Below are positions 42,585-52,340 of a stretch of 64,000 bases of DNA, piece by piece. Every line of letters starts with the position of its first letter. The stretch's first letter is position 1. A model generated the notes under the pieces. It was not told where the DNA came from. It saw nothing but the letters and a program-made list of their open reading frames with translations, and searched no databases. The DNA comes from Aphanomyces cochlioides (Eukaryota > Oomycota > Saprolegniomycetes > Saprolegniales > Verrucalvaceae), in the NCBI GenBank assembly GCA_019828595.1, contig JAHQRK010000023.1, positions 682,001-746,000 on the forward strand, read 5' to 3'. Made by a program: the position numbers and the translations under genes.

Positions 42585-44077
42585 ATGGCATCGACGGATG
42601 AAGTACCGCAGCGAGATATCCGAGCTATTTGGGAAAACCAGCGTGTCTTCCATGGACATACATCGACATTCAAGGAAATGAAGCTCAATTACACCCGCAA
42701 CGCATCGAAAGGCGTCCACGTAGCTCTTCGTCAACGTCAATCCTGAGTTAATTAGCTCCATGTAGAACTTTCTAGGCCTCGAAGACCAGCGGTACACACA
42801 CGTTGCTGTCCGTTCTGGATGATTCCACACTCTTCTTAGCTTTCTACGAGGGGAGAGCTCACATGGGATGCTGCCACGTATGTTGTCCACAATTCCTGAC
42901 AACATTTAGCTCATTGAGACCCAGGGAAGCAAACGCGAGATGGCCCGCTCGGCATTGTCGGGTACTGAACCATCAAATAGAACAATCGAGGTGATATCTC
43001 GCGCCAGAGCTATCGAATTCGGCGACATCGAGACCGTGGAGACCAAGCTCGATGCAGGAACATCGCCAAATCAAGCGAATTCAGTACGTCCATGCCTCCA
43101 GGACCACTCACTCATGCATGCCAAGGGGGGAGAAACGTTACTCCACGTTGCGGTGTTGCATCAGCAACTGCGGATCGTTCAACTCTTGATCGAGCGCAGC
43201 GCTGACGTCCGCGCAAGAACTCCCGTACGTCTTTCGGCGCTCGGTTTTGCCTATTCGATCCTTGCTAGTGGCGTCCAACGCCATTGTTCCAAGACCACAC
43301 ACTGCTGCAGTATGCCTACGACACGGCGTCCGACGGAGCTACGCCACTGCACTACGGTTCGATCTACTCCCATCGTCGATTCGGCCTTCGACTGAGCTCT
43401 GTGTTAGCTTGTGCACTCTCCAACATCCACTTGGTCAAAGTTCTTGTCGCTGCTGGCGCTGAGGTCGAGCTCTTCTCGACACGTGGATGGACTAACGAGG
43501 ACGATAGATCGACTGCGGTATCAACGAGGTACAATCCAAGGAGCTATCGGTGGTTTACATGACGCATGCTTGCTCCAGATGTGTGGCTCTCCGATTGTTT
43601 GGGCGCTGAGGTACAGTCGCTGGGGAGTTGATGTGGTCAGGACCAAGTAGAGCGCCCGAGAGACCTGTCGACGTGGTGAAACTGCTCTTGACGCTAGGAG
43701 CTTCCCCGCATTGCCTCGACATGGAATGCAATTCCACGATAGCGATGGCAGTGTTGTGGTGGCCAGAACCCGACGCATTCGACAAAGTGCAAGAGCTCGT
43801 TGCGCTCTTTGTCGCTGCTGGCGTCGACATTCAGCTGAAGAACACGTGTGGATGGACTGCATGGGACGTCGCCAAGTCCGAACGGGTGAAAACCTTTCTC
43901 CAAACCAAGTTTGGCGCTGCGTCCGGCCGCCACGAATCGATTGAACACTTTGGAAACCTCGAGCGCGAACGCAATGAAGGCCAGCCGTGGCTCAAGCCGC
44001 TCTACCGTCGTCCTGACGTCGGGAATCCTGCTGAGCGACCCACTGAAGTGTCAAATGAAGCTTCGATTCAAGGTTAA
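42585..44077 (+). CDS. Ankyrin-repeat protein, 388 aa, eight exons (5' exons tentative)
   Basis: Exons: 42585-42719, 42776-42877, 42910-43083, 43126-43224, 43269-43356, 43408-43517, 43579-43610 and 43651-44077, 1167 nt in total. From residue ~85 ankyrin repeats follow: RAIEFGDIETVETKLDAG, GETLLHVAVLHQQLRIVQLL, DGATPLHYACALSNIHLVKV with LVAAGAEVEL, then VVKLLLTLGASPHCLD and ELVALFVAAGVDIQLKN with GWTAWDVAK. The C-terminus is charged and unique (EGQPWLKPLYRRPDVG). The first two exons and the 32-bp second intron rest only on frame and splice-site fit. Without them the gene could begin at the ATG at 42940. Ankyrin repeats bind other proteins; no partner domain shows the pathway. Confidence 0.75.
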
Positions 44078-44104
44078 AGTTTCCCCTTCGATCTCTCTCA
44101 AAGA

Positions 44105-44570
44105 CTACAACGGAGAGGAGCATGGGCAATGACATTCGTCGCCCGTGAAGTAGCAAATGCCACAGCGATTACGGCCGCAAGTCGGAAAGGTTGGGCTTGG
44201 CGGGGGAACTGGTGCGACTGTGGGGGCGGCTGTCGGAGCAGCCGAAGTCGTGGGGGATTTCGTCGGCGACAGTTGAGCTCGGTCGTTACGATGGCGGTAA
44301 GCTCGAAGACGGCGCAATTGTCGGGCGCGTGGTCGACGTCACAGGTGGTGCAGCAGTGCTACTTGGAATTGGCTCATCGCTCGGTGCCGTGTTGGAGCAG
44401 ATACATTGTCGCGTCACGGGCTCAAAGACACAGCCAGGGCCAAGCTGCACGCACGTCGTCGCGTTGAATTGAAACGCAGCGATCGCATTGGCATGCAAGG
44501 CGATGGAGACAATGAGAAGGGCAATGACTTGCATTGGTGAGAGAAAATTGTAAAATGACAAGGCCTTCAT
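44105..44570 (-). CDS. Secreted Pro/Cys-rich protein, diverged copy; frame change or unusual intron
   Basis: Starts at 44570 (MKALSFYNFLSP...) or at the internal ATG 44534, both giving a signal peptide ending before FQFNATTC. The N-terminal domain has TTCVQLGPGCVFEPVTRQC. A Pro/Thr/Ser linker then runs into a stop (TAA near 44298). The C-terminal module (CGRNRCGICYFTGDECHCPC) continues in another frame to 44105. Splicing from GTAGCACTGC (about 44367) to the AG at ~44283 would restore the frame without loss of cysteines, with an ~85-bp intron. The alternative is a frameshift. A CT microsatellite (44610-44630) lies just upstream. Confidence 0.6.
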
Positions 44571-44939
44571 GAGCAGAAGAGAACGCTCTTCCAGGAGCGA
44601 TAGAGCTTCGCTCTCTCTCTCTCTCTCTGTCGTCTTTTCGTGGATGGAGACGCAATGTGCTTGCATCGCAGTCAGGCGATGAATCTCCAAGGTCGCCTTT
44701 TTGTTGTCGTCGCACTGGAAGTGAAAAGAATTGACGTCGTGCTTTCGGTGATCTTCCGTCCGTCTCGAGGAGATTTCCAGTGAGCTGATGGATGCGTCGG
44801 CTTGATTTCAAGGTAAGGAATCTAATCAACAGCAGATTGCAATGACGAGGCTCGTCAGTGAAGACTTAGCAGTCTCGAGTAAATTGAATGAATGGTGCTT
44901 GCATGACGTAGATGTATTCATGACCAAAGCACTACTGTA

Positions 44940-45284
44940 CTACAATGACGCAGAGCAAGGACAGCGGCATTCGTCGCCCGTGTAGTAGCATAAGCCACAA
45001 CGGTCGCGACCACAGCTTGGAGGGGGACGAGTGGGGGATGTCGTGGGGGGAGCTCCATTCGATGGAGTCACCGGCTTTGGTGACGATAGACGCACCGATG
45101 GAGAGACCGAAGGGACAGCCGTCGATGGAGGATCCGTGTCAGGACACACGCATTGGTTCGTCTCGGCTTCGAAGATGCAGTTGCGACCGAAGAGTTTCTT
45201 GCAGTTGGTCGCGTCCACGGCGGCCAAAGTGATCGACGCTATAGCCAACACACACGCGAGGGCGAAGAGAGAGGAGGCTTTCAT
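44940..45284 (-). CDS. Secreted Pro/Cys-rich protein, 114 aa (intact copy)
   Basis: Intact single exon from the ATG at 45284. Signal peptide MKASSLFALACVLAIAS, then NCKKLFGRNCIFEAETNQCV as a three-to-four-Cys N-terminal module. A linker rich in Pro, Ser and Thr follows, and the C-terminal module CGRDRCGLCYYTGDECRCPC is followed by only three residues. The C-terminal eight cysteines in Cx5CxxC...CxCxC spacing look like a compact knotted or metal-binding head. The two Cys-rich ends joined by a likely O-glycosylated stalk resemble small apoplastic proteins of oomycetes. No known family was recognised. Relatives lie at 40265-41308, 44105-44570 and 45941-46489. Confidence 0.75.
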   Translation of the reverse strand: MKASSLFALACVLAIASITLAAVDATNCKKLFGRNCIFEAETNQCVCPDTDPPSTAVPSVSPSVRLSSPKPVTPSNGAPPTTSPTRPPPSCGRDRCGLCYYTGDECRCPCSASL

Positions 45285-45394
45285 GGCAGGTTGCAAATTC
45301 AAATATGACAAGGAGGCTGATCGTCGCTTGTGCTTTTGTCATCTTTTCGTTGGAGAACAAGTTGGAAGTGAGTCGAAACTTGTGTCGCTTTTTC

Positions 45395-45945
45395 GCGAAA
45401 CGTACGAAATCAGTGCGAAGTTCGACATGATTGATGACAAGAGCTTGGATGTTATGCACTGAGGAGTGCTTAGCTCTAGTCAATCGTGTCATGGAGTTAC
45501 CACCATCCCCAGCCACCAAAGCCGCATCCACAGCCGCCGAAGCCCCAGAGACCGCAACCACCACAACGGCCGAGTCCCCACAATCCCCACTCTTGCTTCT
45601 TCTTGTCAGACGCAGAGACTTCACGCAAATGCTTCGCCTCCTTCATGTCAGTCTCCGTCAACATACGTTGTTCCTTGGGGAGATTGCTGGAGATGTCGGT
45701 AACAAGGGCGATGGCAGGAACGATGAAAGCGAGGATGAACTTCATGAGACCAAGCGAAATGAACAATGAGGATGAGGAGCTGAAAAGAATGCTTTCATTC
45801 CTCTGGCTAGCGAGGAAGACCGCATTGACCCATCAATATGATAGCTCGTGGTTTCAGTTGAGGAGAACGTCAAGAGCAATCTCCATCATGACAGGAACCA
45901 TCACAGACAGGAGGCTGCTCATTCAACATTTCACGTGGTCTCACG
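45395..45945. repeat. Inverted duplicate of 39580-40120
   Basis: Contains the second intact Gly/Trp-rich gene with its flanks, in reverse orientation to the first copy. The two coding sequences differ at only a few residues. Confidence 0.8.
45497..45745 (-). CDS. Small secreted Gly/Trp/Cys-rich protein, 82 aa (copy 2)
   Basis: Intact frame from the ATG at 45745. The sequence is the same as copy 1 except for a few changes in the signal peptide and the first mature residues (for example VPAIALV in place of VSAIALA, and SSNLPKEQ in place of SSDLPKEQ). The whole Gly/Trp/Cys tail is unchanged. The near-identity points to recent duplication or gene conversion, while keeping the tail suggests function. 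It lies directly upstream of the intact Pro/Cys gene on the same strand with ~210 bp between, so the two may be co-regulated. Confidence 0.75.
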   Translation of the reverse strand: MKFILAFIVPAIALVTDISSNLPKEQRMLTETDMKEAKHLREVSASDKKKQEWGLWGLGRCGGCGLWGFGGCGCGFGGWGWW

Positions 45946-46489
45946 AGTCTTGGCGGTGACTGACGTGGAGGAAACCAAGCATACCCATATGTCCAGAACT
46001 TGGCACCGGTTGGCACCAAATGGCGCCAAGGAGTAGACACAACACGACTACTCCTTGTCGTCTCAGTAATTCCTGGAAGTACATCACCAGTGAAATACCA
46101 AATGCCGCAGCGGTCACGCCCACAGGTTGGAGGAGGATTCGTCGGCAGGTTATCGGGTAGCTCGGAGGAGGACTTGGAGCCATCGTTGGAAAAGTTGGTG
46201 GAGGTGTGGACGAGATGGGAGGCAGTGTCGGTGGTGATGTCGGAGCTGCAGTTGTGCTCGTCGTTGTAGTGGGAGTTGAGATGGTCCTCGGAGTTGGTGG
46301 GACAGTCGACGGAGGAAACGTCGTGGTGTCGGGTGGCAACGGCGTATTAGTGAGAGGAGGATTATTGCAGATGCACTGCCGAGTCGTTGGGTCGTACGTG
46401 CAGTCAAGCTTTCGGCAAGTCGTCGGGTTGATTTCAACGGGCTTTGCCATCGTCGCAGGACTCACAAGTACAAGCAGGATTCCCTTCAT
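45941..46489 (-). pseudogene. Secreted Pro/Cys-rich gene copy with frameshift and lost C-terminal module
   Basis: Start at 46489 (MKGILLVLVSPATMA) with NPTTCRKLDCTYDPTTRQC as the N-terminal Cys module and a long Thr/Pro stalk. The open frame then runs to 45941 without the family module. In another frame the beginning of the module is visible (PPPTCGRDRCGIWYFTGD), with Cys to Trp in the middle, followed by unrelated residues instead of ECHCPC. No splice pair I tried joins the frames. It is therefore probably a broken copy; a shortened functional protein is possible. Confidence 0.6.
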
Positions 46490-46712
46490 GCTGTTGGCAA
46501 GTTGAAAAGTGAGCATGCTGCTGAGGTTTCAACACCCTGAAGGCACGCCAAGTCGCATTTCCGTGGGAGGAGTCTGTCGGATCGTCAACCAAATATTTCC
46601 AGTCGTGCGCAAATTCGTCCAAGTGATCGAGATTCCTGGTCGTCCGTTGAGAGAATCCATGCCATGCTCACCAGATAACGCACTCCAGGCGATGTCGTTG
46701 CCCAGCTAACGA

Positions 46713-47062
46713 TTAGAGCATGACGGACGTCTTGCCTGCCTCTTTGGAAGTCGAGCACTTGAATTGAAACGTTGTCCCAGCGACGGAGGACGAAAGAACA
46801 AAGTCAAAGTGCGGATGCGCTGACTGCTCCATGCGGGAGTAAACCTTCTCCAGTGTGTCGGGCCTGTCGAACTCCCACGATGAATCTCCTCTCATGAATC
46901 TTGCCATGGTCGCTGAATGTGTGGAGTATGCGATCTCTTCAACTTGTTGGACTTGTCGAGTACACTGTAGCCTCGCCACCTGGTGTAGGCATCCCACTCG
47001 GAGGTCAACATTACTGCGGCTTTCTGCTTGTCAAAAACCAGGTCCTTGTTCGCGTCACCCAT
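46713..47062 (-). CDS. Small unidentified protein, 98 aa, two exons
   Basis: Exons on the minus strand: 47062-46966 and 46912-46713, with a 53-bp GT-AG intron (phase 1) and 297 nt in total. The protein begins MGDANKDLVFDKQKAAVM, has WDAYTRWRGYTTMARFM with GDSSWEFDRPDTLEKVYSRM, and ends with a Ser/Thr/Lys tail. It is hydrophilic, without a signal peptide or membrane segment. The intron was chosen because both sides keep natural composition and the intervening 53 bp carry shifts. No family was recognised. Confidence 0.5.
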
Positions 47063-47084
47063 GGCCTATATACACTGTATAGGC

Positions 47085-47300
47085 TAAAAAATTACTTATT
47101 AAAAACATATTTAAATATTGTGAATAAAACTACTCAATAGTATGAACTTGTTAATTGAAATAAGTTATCCTCTTGACCTTTGATAAAAAATAAATAATTT
47201 GTGATCTTATGCGTTAAAAAATAGATTACGGACTTGCTATGAATAATTTTGAATATTTTGACTATTGATTTCAGTCAGCTTCATTGATACCAAAGCTCTC
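47085..47300 (-). repeat. Dispersed repeat, intact copy of the sequence split by the Harbinger element
   Basis: In reverse orientation this ~215-bp stretch matches 57795-57884 followed directly by 61256-61376. Shared words include GACTGAAATC, ATTCAAAATTATTCATAGCA and GTCAAGAGGATAACTTATTT. It is the unoccupied version of the site where the transposon at 57885-61255 inserted. The far side of the other copy continues into a hAT transposase C-terminus, so the repeat probably derives from a hAT element. Confidence 0.75.
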
Positions 47301-47903
47301 CCATTCATCCAGAATACCAATTTGAACGGATCTCGGGTTCAACTACTGCGACTTGATTGCTCGGACAGCATCTCGGTGCACGTTTTGATATTTTGGATTC
47401 GACAAGCACTCTCTGTGTTGAAGAGTGTTGGTTGTTTGTAGCAATGAACACCAACAATTTGAGCAGTAAAGCAGTTTATGATCTTTATTGGGGTTTAGAA
47501 AGCACTGGCTGTATCGTTAGAACATTCTCTCAACCGATTTCAAGCTCCATTTTGGACAGGAGAACTGCCTGTGAACTCAATGTAAAATATAAGAATTATT
47601 CGAATAAATTATTTTGCAATGATCTCGAAAAAGATAATTTATTCCTTGGTAGTCGAGGAGGTGAATAAGTTACTCGATCTGAACAACTCACAGAATAAGT
47701 TACTTGAATTCCCTTGAGTAAAGAATAAGTGGAAAATACTATTTTGAGGCCCTTGCCGAGCCAGGGATTCCTCGCACCGCGCTATGACTGTGGACAATCC
47801 GTGGCGAGCTGCCGACGGAGGAGACAGGAGATTGTGGACAATAAACTTATTATTTGACAAGAGTAGAAAGACACGGCGAATACAATGGATCGGCGTCGAG
47901 AAG
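47301..47903. other. Intergenic, no gene supported
   Basis: AT-rich DNA with GAATAAGTTACT words repeated at ~47662 and ~47692. A plus-strand frame at 47357-47668 has no domain. Confidence 0.35.
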
Positions 47904-49238
47904 TTAGTCGTAGTGCTTGTCGGGGATGAGCTCTTCCTCCAAGTCAACAATTTCATGGTGGTCGTTCCAGCCTTCCTTGCGGAATTCGCCTTCCATCTTG
48001 GCCATCACGACGGCAGCCAAGCAGTTGCCAAAGACATTGGTGAACGTGCGAGCCATGTCCATGAACCAGTCAGCACCCAAAAGAAGGCCTACAGTCCACG
48101 TGGGGATGTCGAATTGGTCCAAAGTCGAGGCGATGACAATGATACTGGCCGAGCGGACACCAGCGACACCCTTGGACGACACGATGAGCATCAACACCAT
48201 CGTGATTTGTTCGCCGACAGACTTGTGGATGCCAGCGGCTTGGGCGCAGAACATGGAGCCGAGAGTGAGGTACAACGTCGAGCCATCCAAGTTGAACGAA
48301 TAGCCGAAAGGCACGACGAAGGCAGTGATGTGCTTGGAGACACCGAAGGCATCCAACGCTTCAAAGACCTTGGGCAATGCGGCTTCAGACGTGGCGGTGG
48401 TGTACGCAATGATCAAAGGTTCGCGCATGCCGCGGATGAATTCAATGGGGCTCATGCGGAGATAGAAGAAGATAGGACCAAAGACGACGATGATGAAAAC
48501 GAGCAACGTGCCGTACAACGTGGCAACCAGCTTGCCCAAGCTGCTGAGCACATGGAGACCACCGTTGCTGGCAATGGCGTTGGCGACACTGAAGCAGACA
48601 CCGATGGGAGCCGTCCAGATCACAATGTCGACAAACTTGAACATGACCCACATGACAGCCTCAGCGACGTCCATGATTTGCTTCTTGGCGCGATCATTCG
48701 CAAGAGCAGTACTCGTACCGAAAAGCACGGCGGCAACCAACACTTGGAGCAATTCCGACGAGCCAGAGCCGCCCATCATTTCACCCCATGTCTTGGGGGC
48801 CAAGTGGTTGATCCAGATCGCGTAGGTAAACTTGTCAGCAGTCGTGACATTGGGGTTCTTCACCGTGGCGAAGCCTGATCCACCAGGCTTGATCCAGTTG
48901 ACAGAGAGCAAGCCAAGGATGAGCGCAATCGTGGTCACAATTTCAAAGTAGATGAACGACTTGAGCGCGACACGGCCCAACGACTTGAGATCGTTGTTGC
49001 CGGCAATACCGACAATGAGCGTCGAGAAGACCAACGGGAAGACGATGAATTGCACAGGGCGCAAGAACAAGTTGGCGGTAGGGGCAGCTTTCTTGCTAAA
49101 GTCTGGCGCTTCCGAGCCGAGCAAGATGCCCAAACCAGTACCGACGATGATCCAAAACGTCAACGACGTCAAGATGCGGCGGGTGAGCGTCTGCGGCTCT
49201 TTCGGCGTAACGTCTTCTTGAGCGTGAAAGGCGACCAT
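47904..49238 (-). CDS. Dicarboxylate/amino acid:cation symporter, 444 aa (copy A)
   Basis: Intronless. Member of the DAACS/SLC1 family (Pfam SDF; bacterial GltP, archaeal GltPh). Visible landmarks in order: N-terminal scaffold helices (SLTFWIIVGTGLGILLG, PVQFIVFPLVFSTLI), the WGEMMGGSGSSELLQV loop and hairpin 1 TTATSEAALPKVFEA. Then TM7 FNLDGSTLYLTLG (the NMDGT motif), hairpin 2 SSKGVAGVRSASII, and TM8 DWFMDMARTFTNVFGN. By GltPh numbering Asp390, Asp394, Arg397, Thr398 and Asn401 are conserved, which suggests an acidic amino acid or dicarboxylate substrate. Asp405, a sodium-site ligand, is Asn, and Met311 is Leu. The protein should be a plasma-membrane trimer. Over 90% like copy C. An upstream block shared with the other copies lies at 49620-49700. 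Confidence 0.93.
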   Translation of the reverse strand: MVAFHAQEDVTPKEPQTLTRRILTSLTFWIIVGTGLGILLGSEAPDFSKKAAPTANLFLRPVQFIVFPLVFSTLIVGIAGNNDLKSLGRVALKSFIYFEIVTTIALILGLLSVNWIKPGGSGFATVKNPNVTTADKFTYAIWINHLAPKTWGEMMGGSGSSELLQVLVAAVLFGTSTALANDRAKKQIMDVAEAVMWVMFKFVDIVIWTAPIGVCFSVANAIASNGGLHVLSSLGKLVATLYGTLLVFIIVVFGPIFFYLRMSPIEFIRGMREPLIIAYTTATSEAALPKVFEALDAFGVSKHITAFVVPFGYSFNLDGSTLYLTLGSMFCAQAAGIHKSVGEQITMVLMLIVSSKGVAGVRSASIIVIASTLDQFDIPTWTVGLLLGADWFMDMARTFTNVFGNCLAAVVMAKMEGEFRKEGWNDHHEIVDLEEELIPDKHYD

Positions 49239-49619
49239 GGCTCTGATGTCAAGGCGGAAATTTCAAGAGTGAGCAGGCTCAACTCATGTTTGACATGCTC
49301 TAGATCAGATGGCTCGCAATTTAATTTGCCTGTAGGCCACGTTTACTTTGAGATTTCCATGCCATGTGCACTTTGCACTGGAAAAAATTACATGCAGATG
49401 GTCGCCAGCACTTCAACTTTTCCACTTCAAAGTCGGAATTTCCTTAAGTCAATCGTACCACCTTGACAGACTGCAGAGTGACCAGGCGACTCAGTACAGG
49501 CTATCGGCTTGGATGGCATGTTCCATTTGGTGTGTTTGGTTGACTGATCGATGAGACTACAATGTAGCTGCGGGATGGCTGCGACGATGGATGAAGCAGT
49601 GCATCCATTTTCGTAGCGA

Positions 49620-49700
49620 AAGTCCAATCAAGATGACGCCGGTTTATTCGGAACCGTACTTATTTAAGAAATTTGCAAATGTGCACCTACCATGTGCTGC
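49620..49700. promoter_or_regulatory. Conserved upstream block of symporter copy A
   Basis: Contains GATGACGCCGG, then GTACTTATTTAAGAAA, then GTGCACCTACCATGTG. The same series occurs ~330-350 bp upstream of copies C (55640-55705) and D (63893-63945). Confidence 0.6.
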
Positions 49701-51750
49701 GCTTCGTGATGGGCGTAACAGGGCTTGACGATCGTCATCTCGTGACCAAATTTGAGCTTTCCATTGCTCGACCGACAGTCGTCATGGAGAAGAAGCGATG
49801 GATGCAATCGAAATTGCGCAAATTCGACGATTTGCAAGGAGAACTCGACCTGGACGAGTCGAAAGTGCACATTGCACATAGCCGGACTGTACAATTTATA
49901 ACCAGAGGAGTGGTTTCAAGGACAGTATGGTTGAACCCACTCTTCCTGCCATACTGTAGCTTTCCATAGGTGCAATCTTGAAACATCTTCACGACATACA
50001 AGGCCGTGGCGACCTCTAGACAGCGTAATATGTCACTAGCCATGGCGCGAAAAGCGCGGATGGGGATGGAAATTCGTGGCAGTGCGTCAAATTTGTTGTC
50101 CGGTCGTGTTTTCGTCGATGAGTCGCGCCGAGCAGTGCGATCCAACAAAGTCCAAGCGTGGGACGGCTCTCTCTGGCTCCAGCAGATGGCCTTGACGCAG
50201 CAACCTTGATTGGAACCACTCACTCCTGTTTCAAGGTAAATTCTCGAAACTTTTCGATCAGATGGGCCTGTGAAATAGCGCAGCTACAGCCACACGCAGC
50301 GGCATCTGAACTTAGCAAATCACCTCTCAGCATCGTGAGAGGCGAAAGGCCTGCATCATGGCGGTGCGGGGCGAGGCTTTGGTTCGCTACCAAGGGACCT
50401 GGGAGAGATAGGGAAGGCCACATCCTTTCCCTATGCGTTGAGTCCTCAACGATCAGATCTCCAGCTTGTGCGAGCCACGTCGGGGCTACGATAGTCACCA
50501 CACGTCTTAGCGTAACACGCGTCAAGAAAGGTTCCAGCAACAAGCAGCAATTGCACGCAGACGACAAGTAAGCGCAAATCGCTGACGTAACAAGTTTGGC
50601 CATACAATACTTCAAGAACAATCTCACATAAGACTTGTGTGGTAACCATTTCGACTCTGCTGTATAGAAGCCAAGAGCCACTGTTGTTGATAACCTCAAG
50701 GAGAACACACACACATTGGCGAGCATGGGAGCCGTCCGATCCGCGTCTGGGGCAAGCTGCGAGTCCATTTTACAATGAATTGATAGAGTAAAGGGAACAC
50801 GACAGACAGCCTCTCCCCCCCATCAAGATGACAAAGGCCACGATGATAGAGTGAGAGGCGCGGTTGTTGCCACCGCCACAACATTCGCTCGCTGCCTGGT
50901 TCCAAACCCATATCAGGCGTATCTTTCGCACAGTTCTCTCGCTCCCAAAATGTCCATGACATAGTGGTTGTATTGGATGGTGCTTAGCAATCCCTGCTGC
51001 TGGCTGACTCGGATTTTCAAGAAATCACCACGACCAGCTCGCTATTTCGCGATCCTCTCTCACGTACCACTACATTTTTATCAATTCTAGCACTGGACGC
51101 AGCTCACAACATACAGCGCGTTGTTCAAGAATGCCACATCTCTCAAGAGCTGAATACGTGAGGACAGCGCCAAGGAGCGAAATCTTTTGCCTTCGCTTGT
51201 GATCGATAGCGTCCTGGCATCCGGTCAACGCACCCAAGTTGACTGTATTTTGTCGCTTGCCTCAGAAGTTCGCATAGTGCGAAGAAGGAAAGGCAATCGG
51301 GATACTTGAGATACTGCCTGCTGCTGACTGTCTGATGCGAAGTGTGGGGGGAAGTGACAAGACTCATTCGATAGCGAGAACCCTGGCCAAACCGGGCCAC
51401 AAGACCATGTATGCTTGTAAGACCATACCTTCATTGACAATCTCCATGATGATTAATGAAGAAAAGGGTTGCCGAAACAATCAAGGAAATGCTCAACTAT
51501 CCATGACGAGGGAAAATTAATCAGTGTCATGTTGACGCCGAGTCTATCGATCGCGACACCAGATGCACGAATATTTCAGCCAGCCATGTCATTCTATTCA
51601 CGAAACAAACGACATCCTTCGCGCTGGAATATCTACAAGGCACTGGCAGACGATCGGCTCCATGACGCGCATTGTCTCTCCCAATCTGAATGCCTCCCAA
51701 CCATTCAATCGTGGTCGTGTCATGCCCAGCAAAAACCAGAAATACAACGT
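49701..51750. other. 2-kb stretch without a supported gene
   Basis: Several minus-strand frames (50220-50768, start MDSQLAPDADRTAP; 51143-51400) look weakly coding, the first with hydrophobic stretches such as LRLLVVCVQLLLVAGTF in an overlapping frame. Frames conflict and no family was recognised, so I leave them uncalled. No RNA gene seen. Confidence 0.35.
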
Positions 51751-51859
51751 GCATAATTTATTACAGTACCCTTCTAATTTTATATATAAACTCACTCCAT
51801 CAAGTGTCCTTTTCACAATTTCTATCATGTCTCACCATTCTCACCATGCAAAATCTCAC

Positions 51860-52035
51860 CAAATATCAAAAGATCTCGAAAAGTATCATAAAATAGCCGA
51901 AAAGTCTCATTTTATCCTCCATTCTGATACTTTTAGTATCAAAAAAGCAGTTTGACATTCATATTTTGATACTTTTAGGTCTAAATGGTATTTTTGAATG
52001 CCTATTCTGATACTTAAAGTATCAAAATATCCATA
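51860..52035. repeat. Palindromic GATACT repeats
   Basis: GATACTTTTAGTATC at 51927-51941, a half copy GATACTTTTAGG at ~51968 and GATACTTAAAGTATC at 52009-52023 are spaced ~41 bp apart, with related AAAGTATCATAAAATAG at ~51882. Each full copy is a near-perfect palindrome in AT-rich DNA upstream of symporter copy B. Confidence 0.6.
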
Positions 52036-52340
52036 AAATAGCTAGTGCGATATTTTTGACTGTGCGGACACCGCATATGTATTCGTCCTGTGGCTTGGAG
52101 GATGTCGCAGGATATCATTTGGCTTGCATCCCACGGTGAGTCAAACTTGACTTGACCGAGATTGATCCACGTCGACCAGCACGCATGCCATGATTGGTTC
52201 GACCTCAAGCGTATTGCCAAGATCGTCTGGTCGCTTGGCAGCCCCGAAGCGACACACACGTTCAACGAATTCACTTCCTATCGACCTCCGTGGACCAGAC
52301 AAAGACCTAAAAACACTGTCCAAGCAGTCCAAGTATCAGC

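Noticed and set aside
44590..44640. CT microsatellite as a meaningful element
   Set aside because: A simple dinucleotide run; variable microsatellites are common and no function can be read from it beyond its place upstream of a gene.
39580..46490. CRISPR-like or bacterial operon interpretation of the repeats
   Set aside because: The repeats are whole gene duplications with introns nearby and eukaryotic secreted proteins; there are no short regularly spaced direct repeats.
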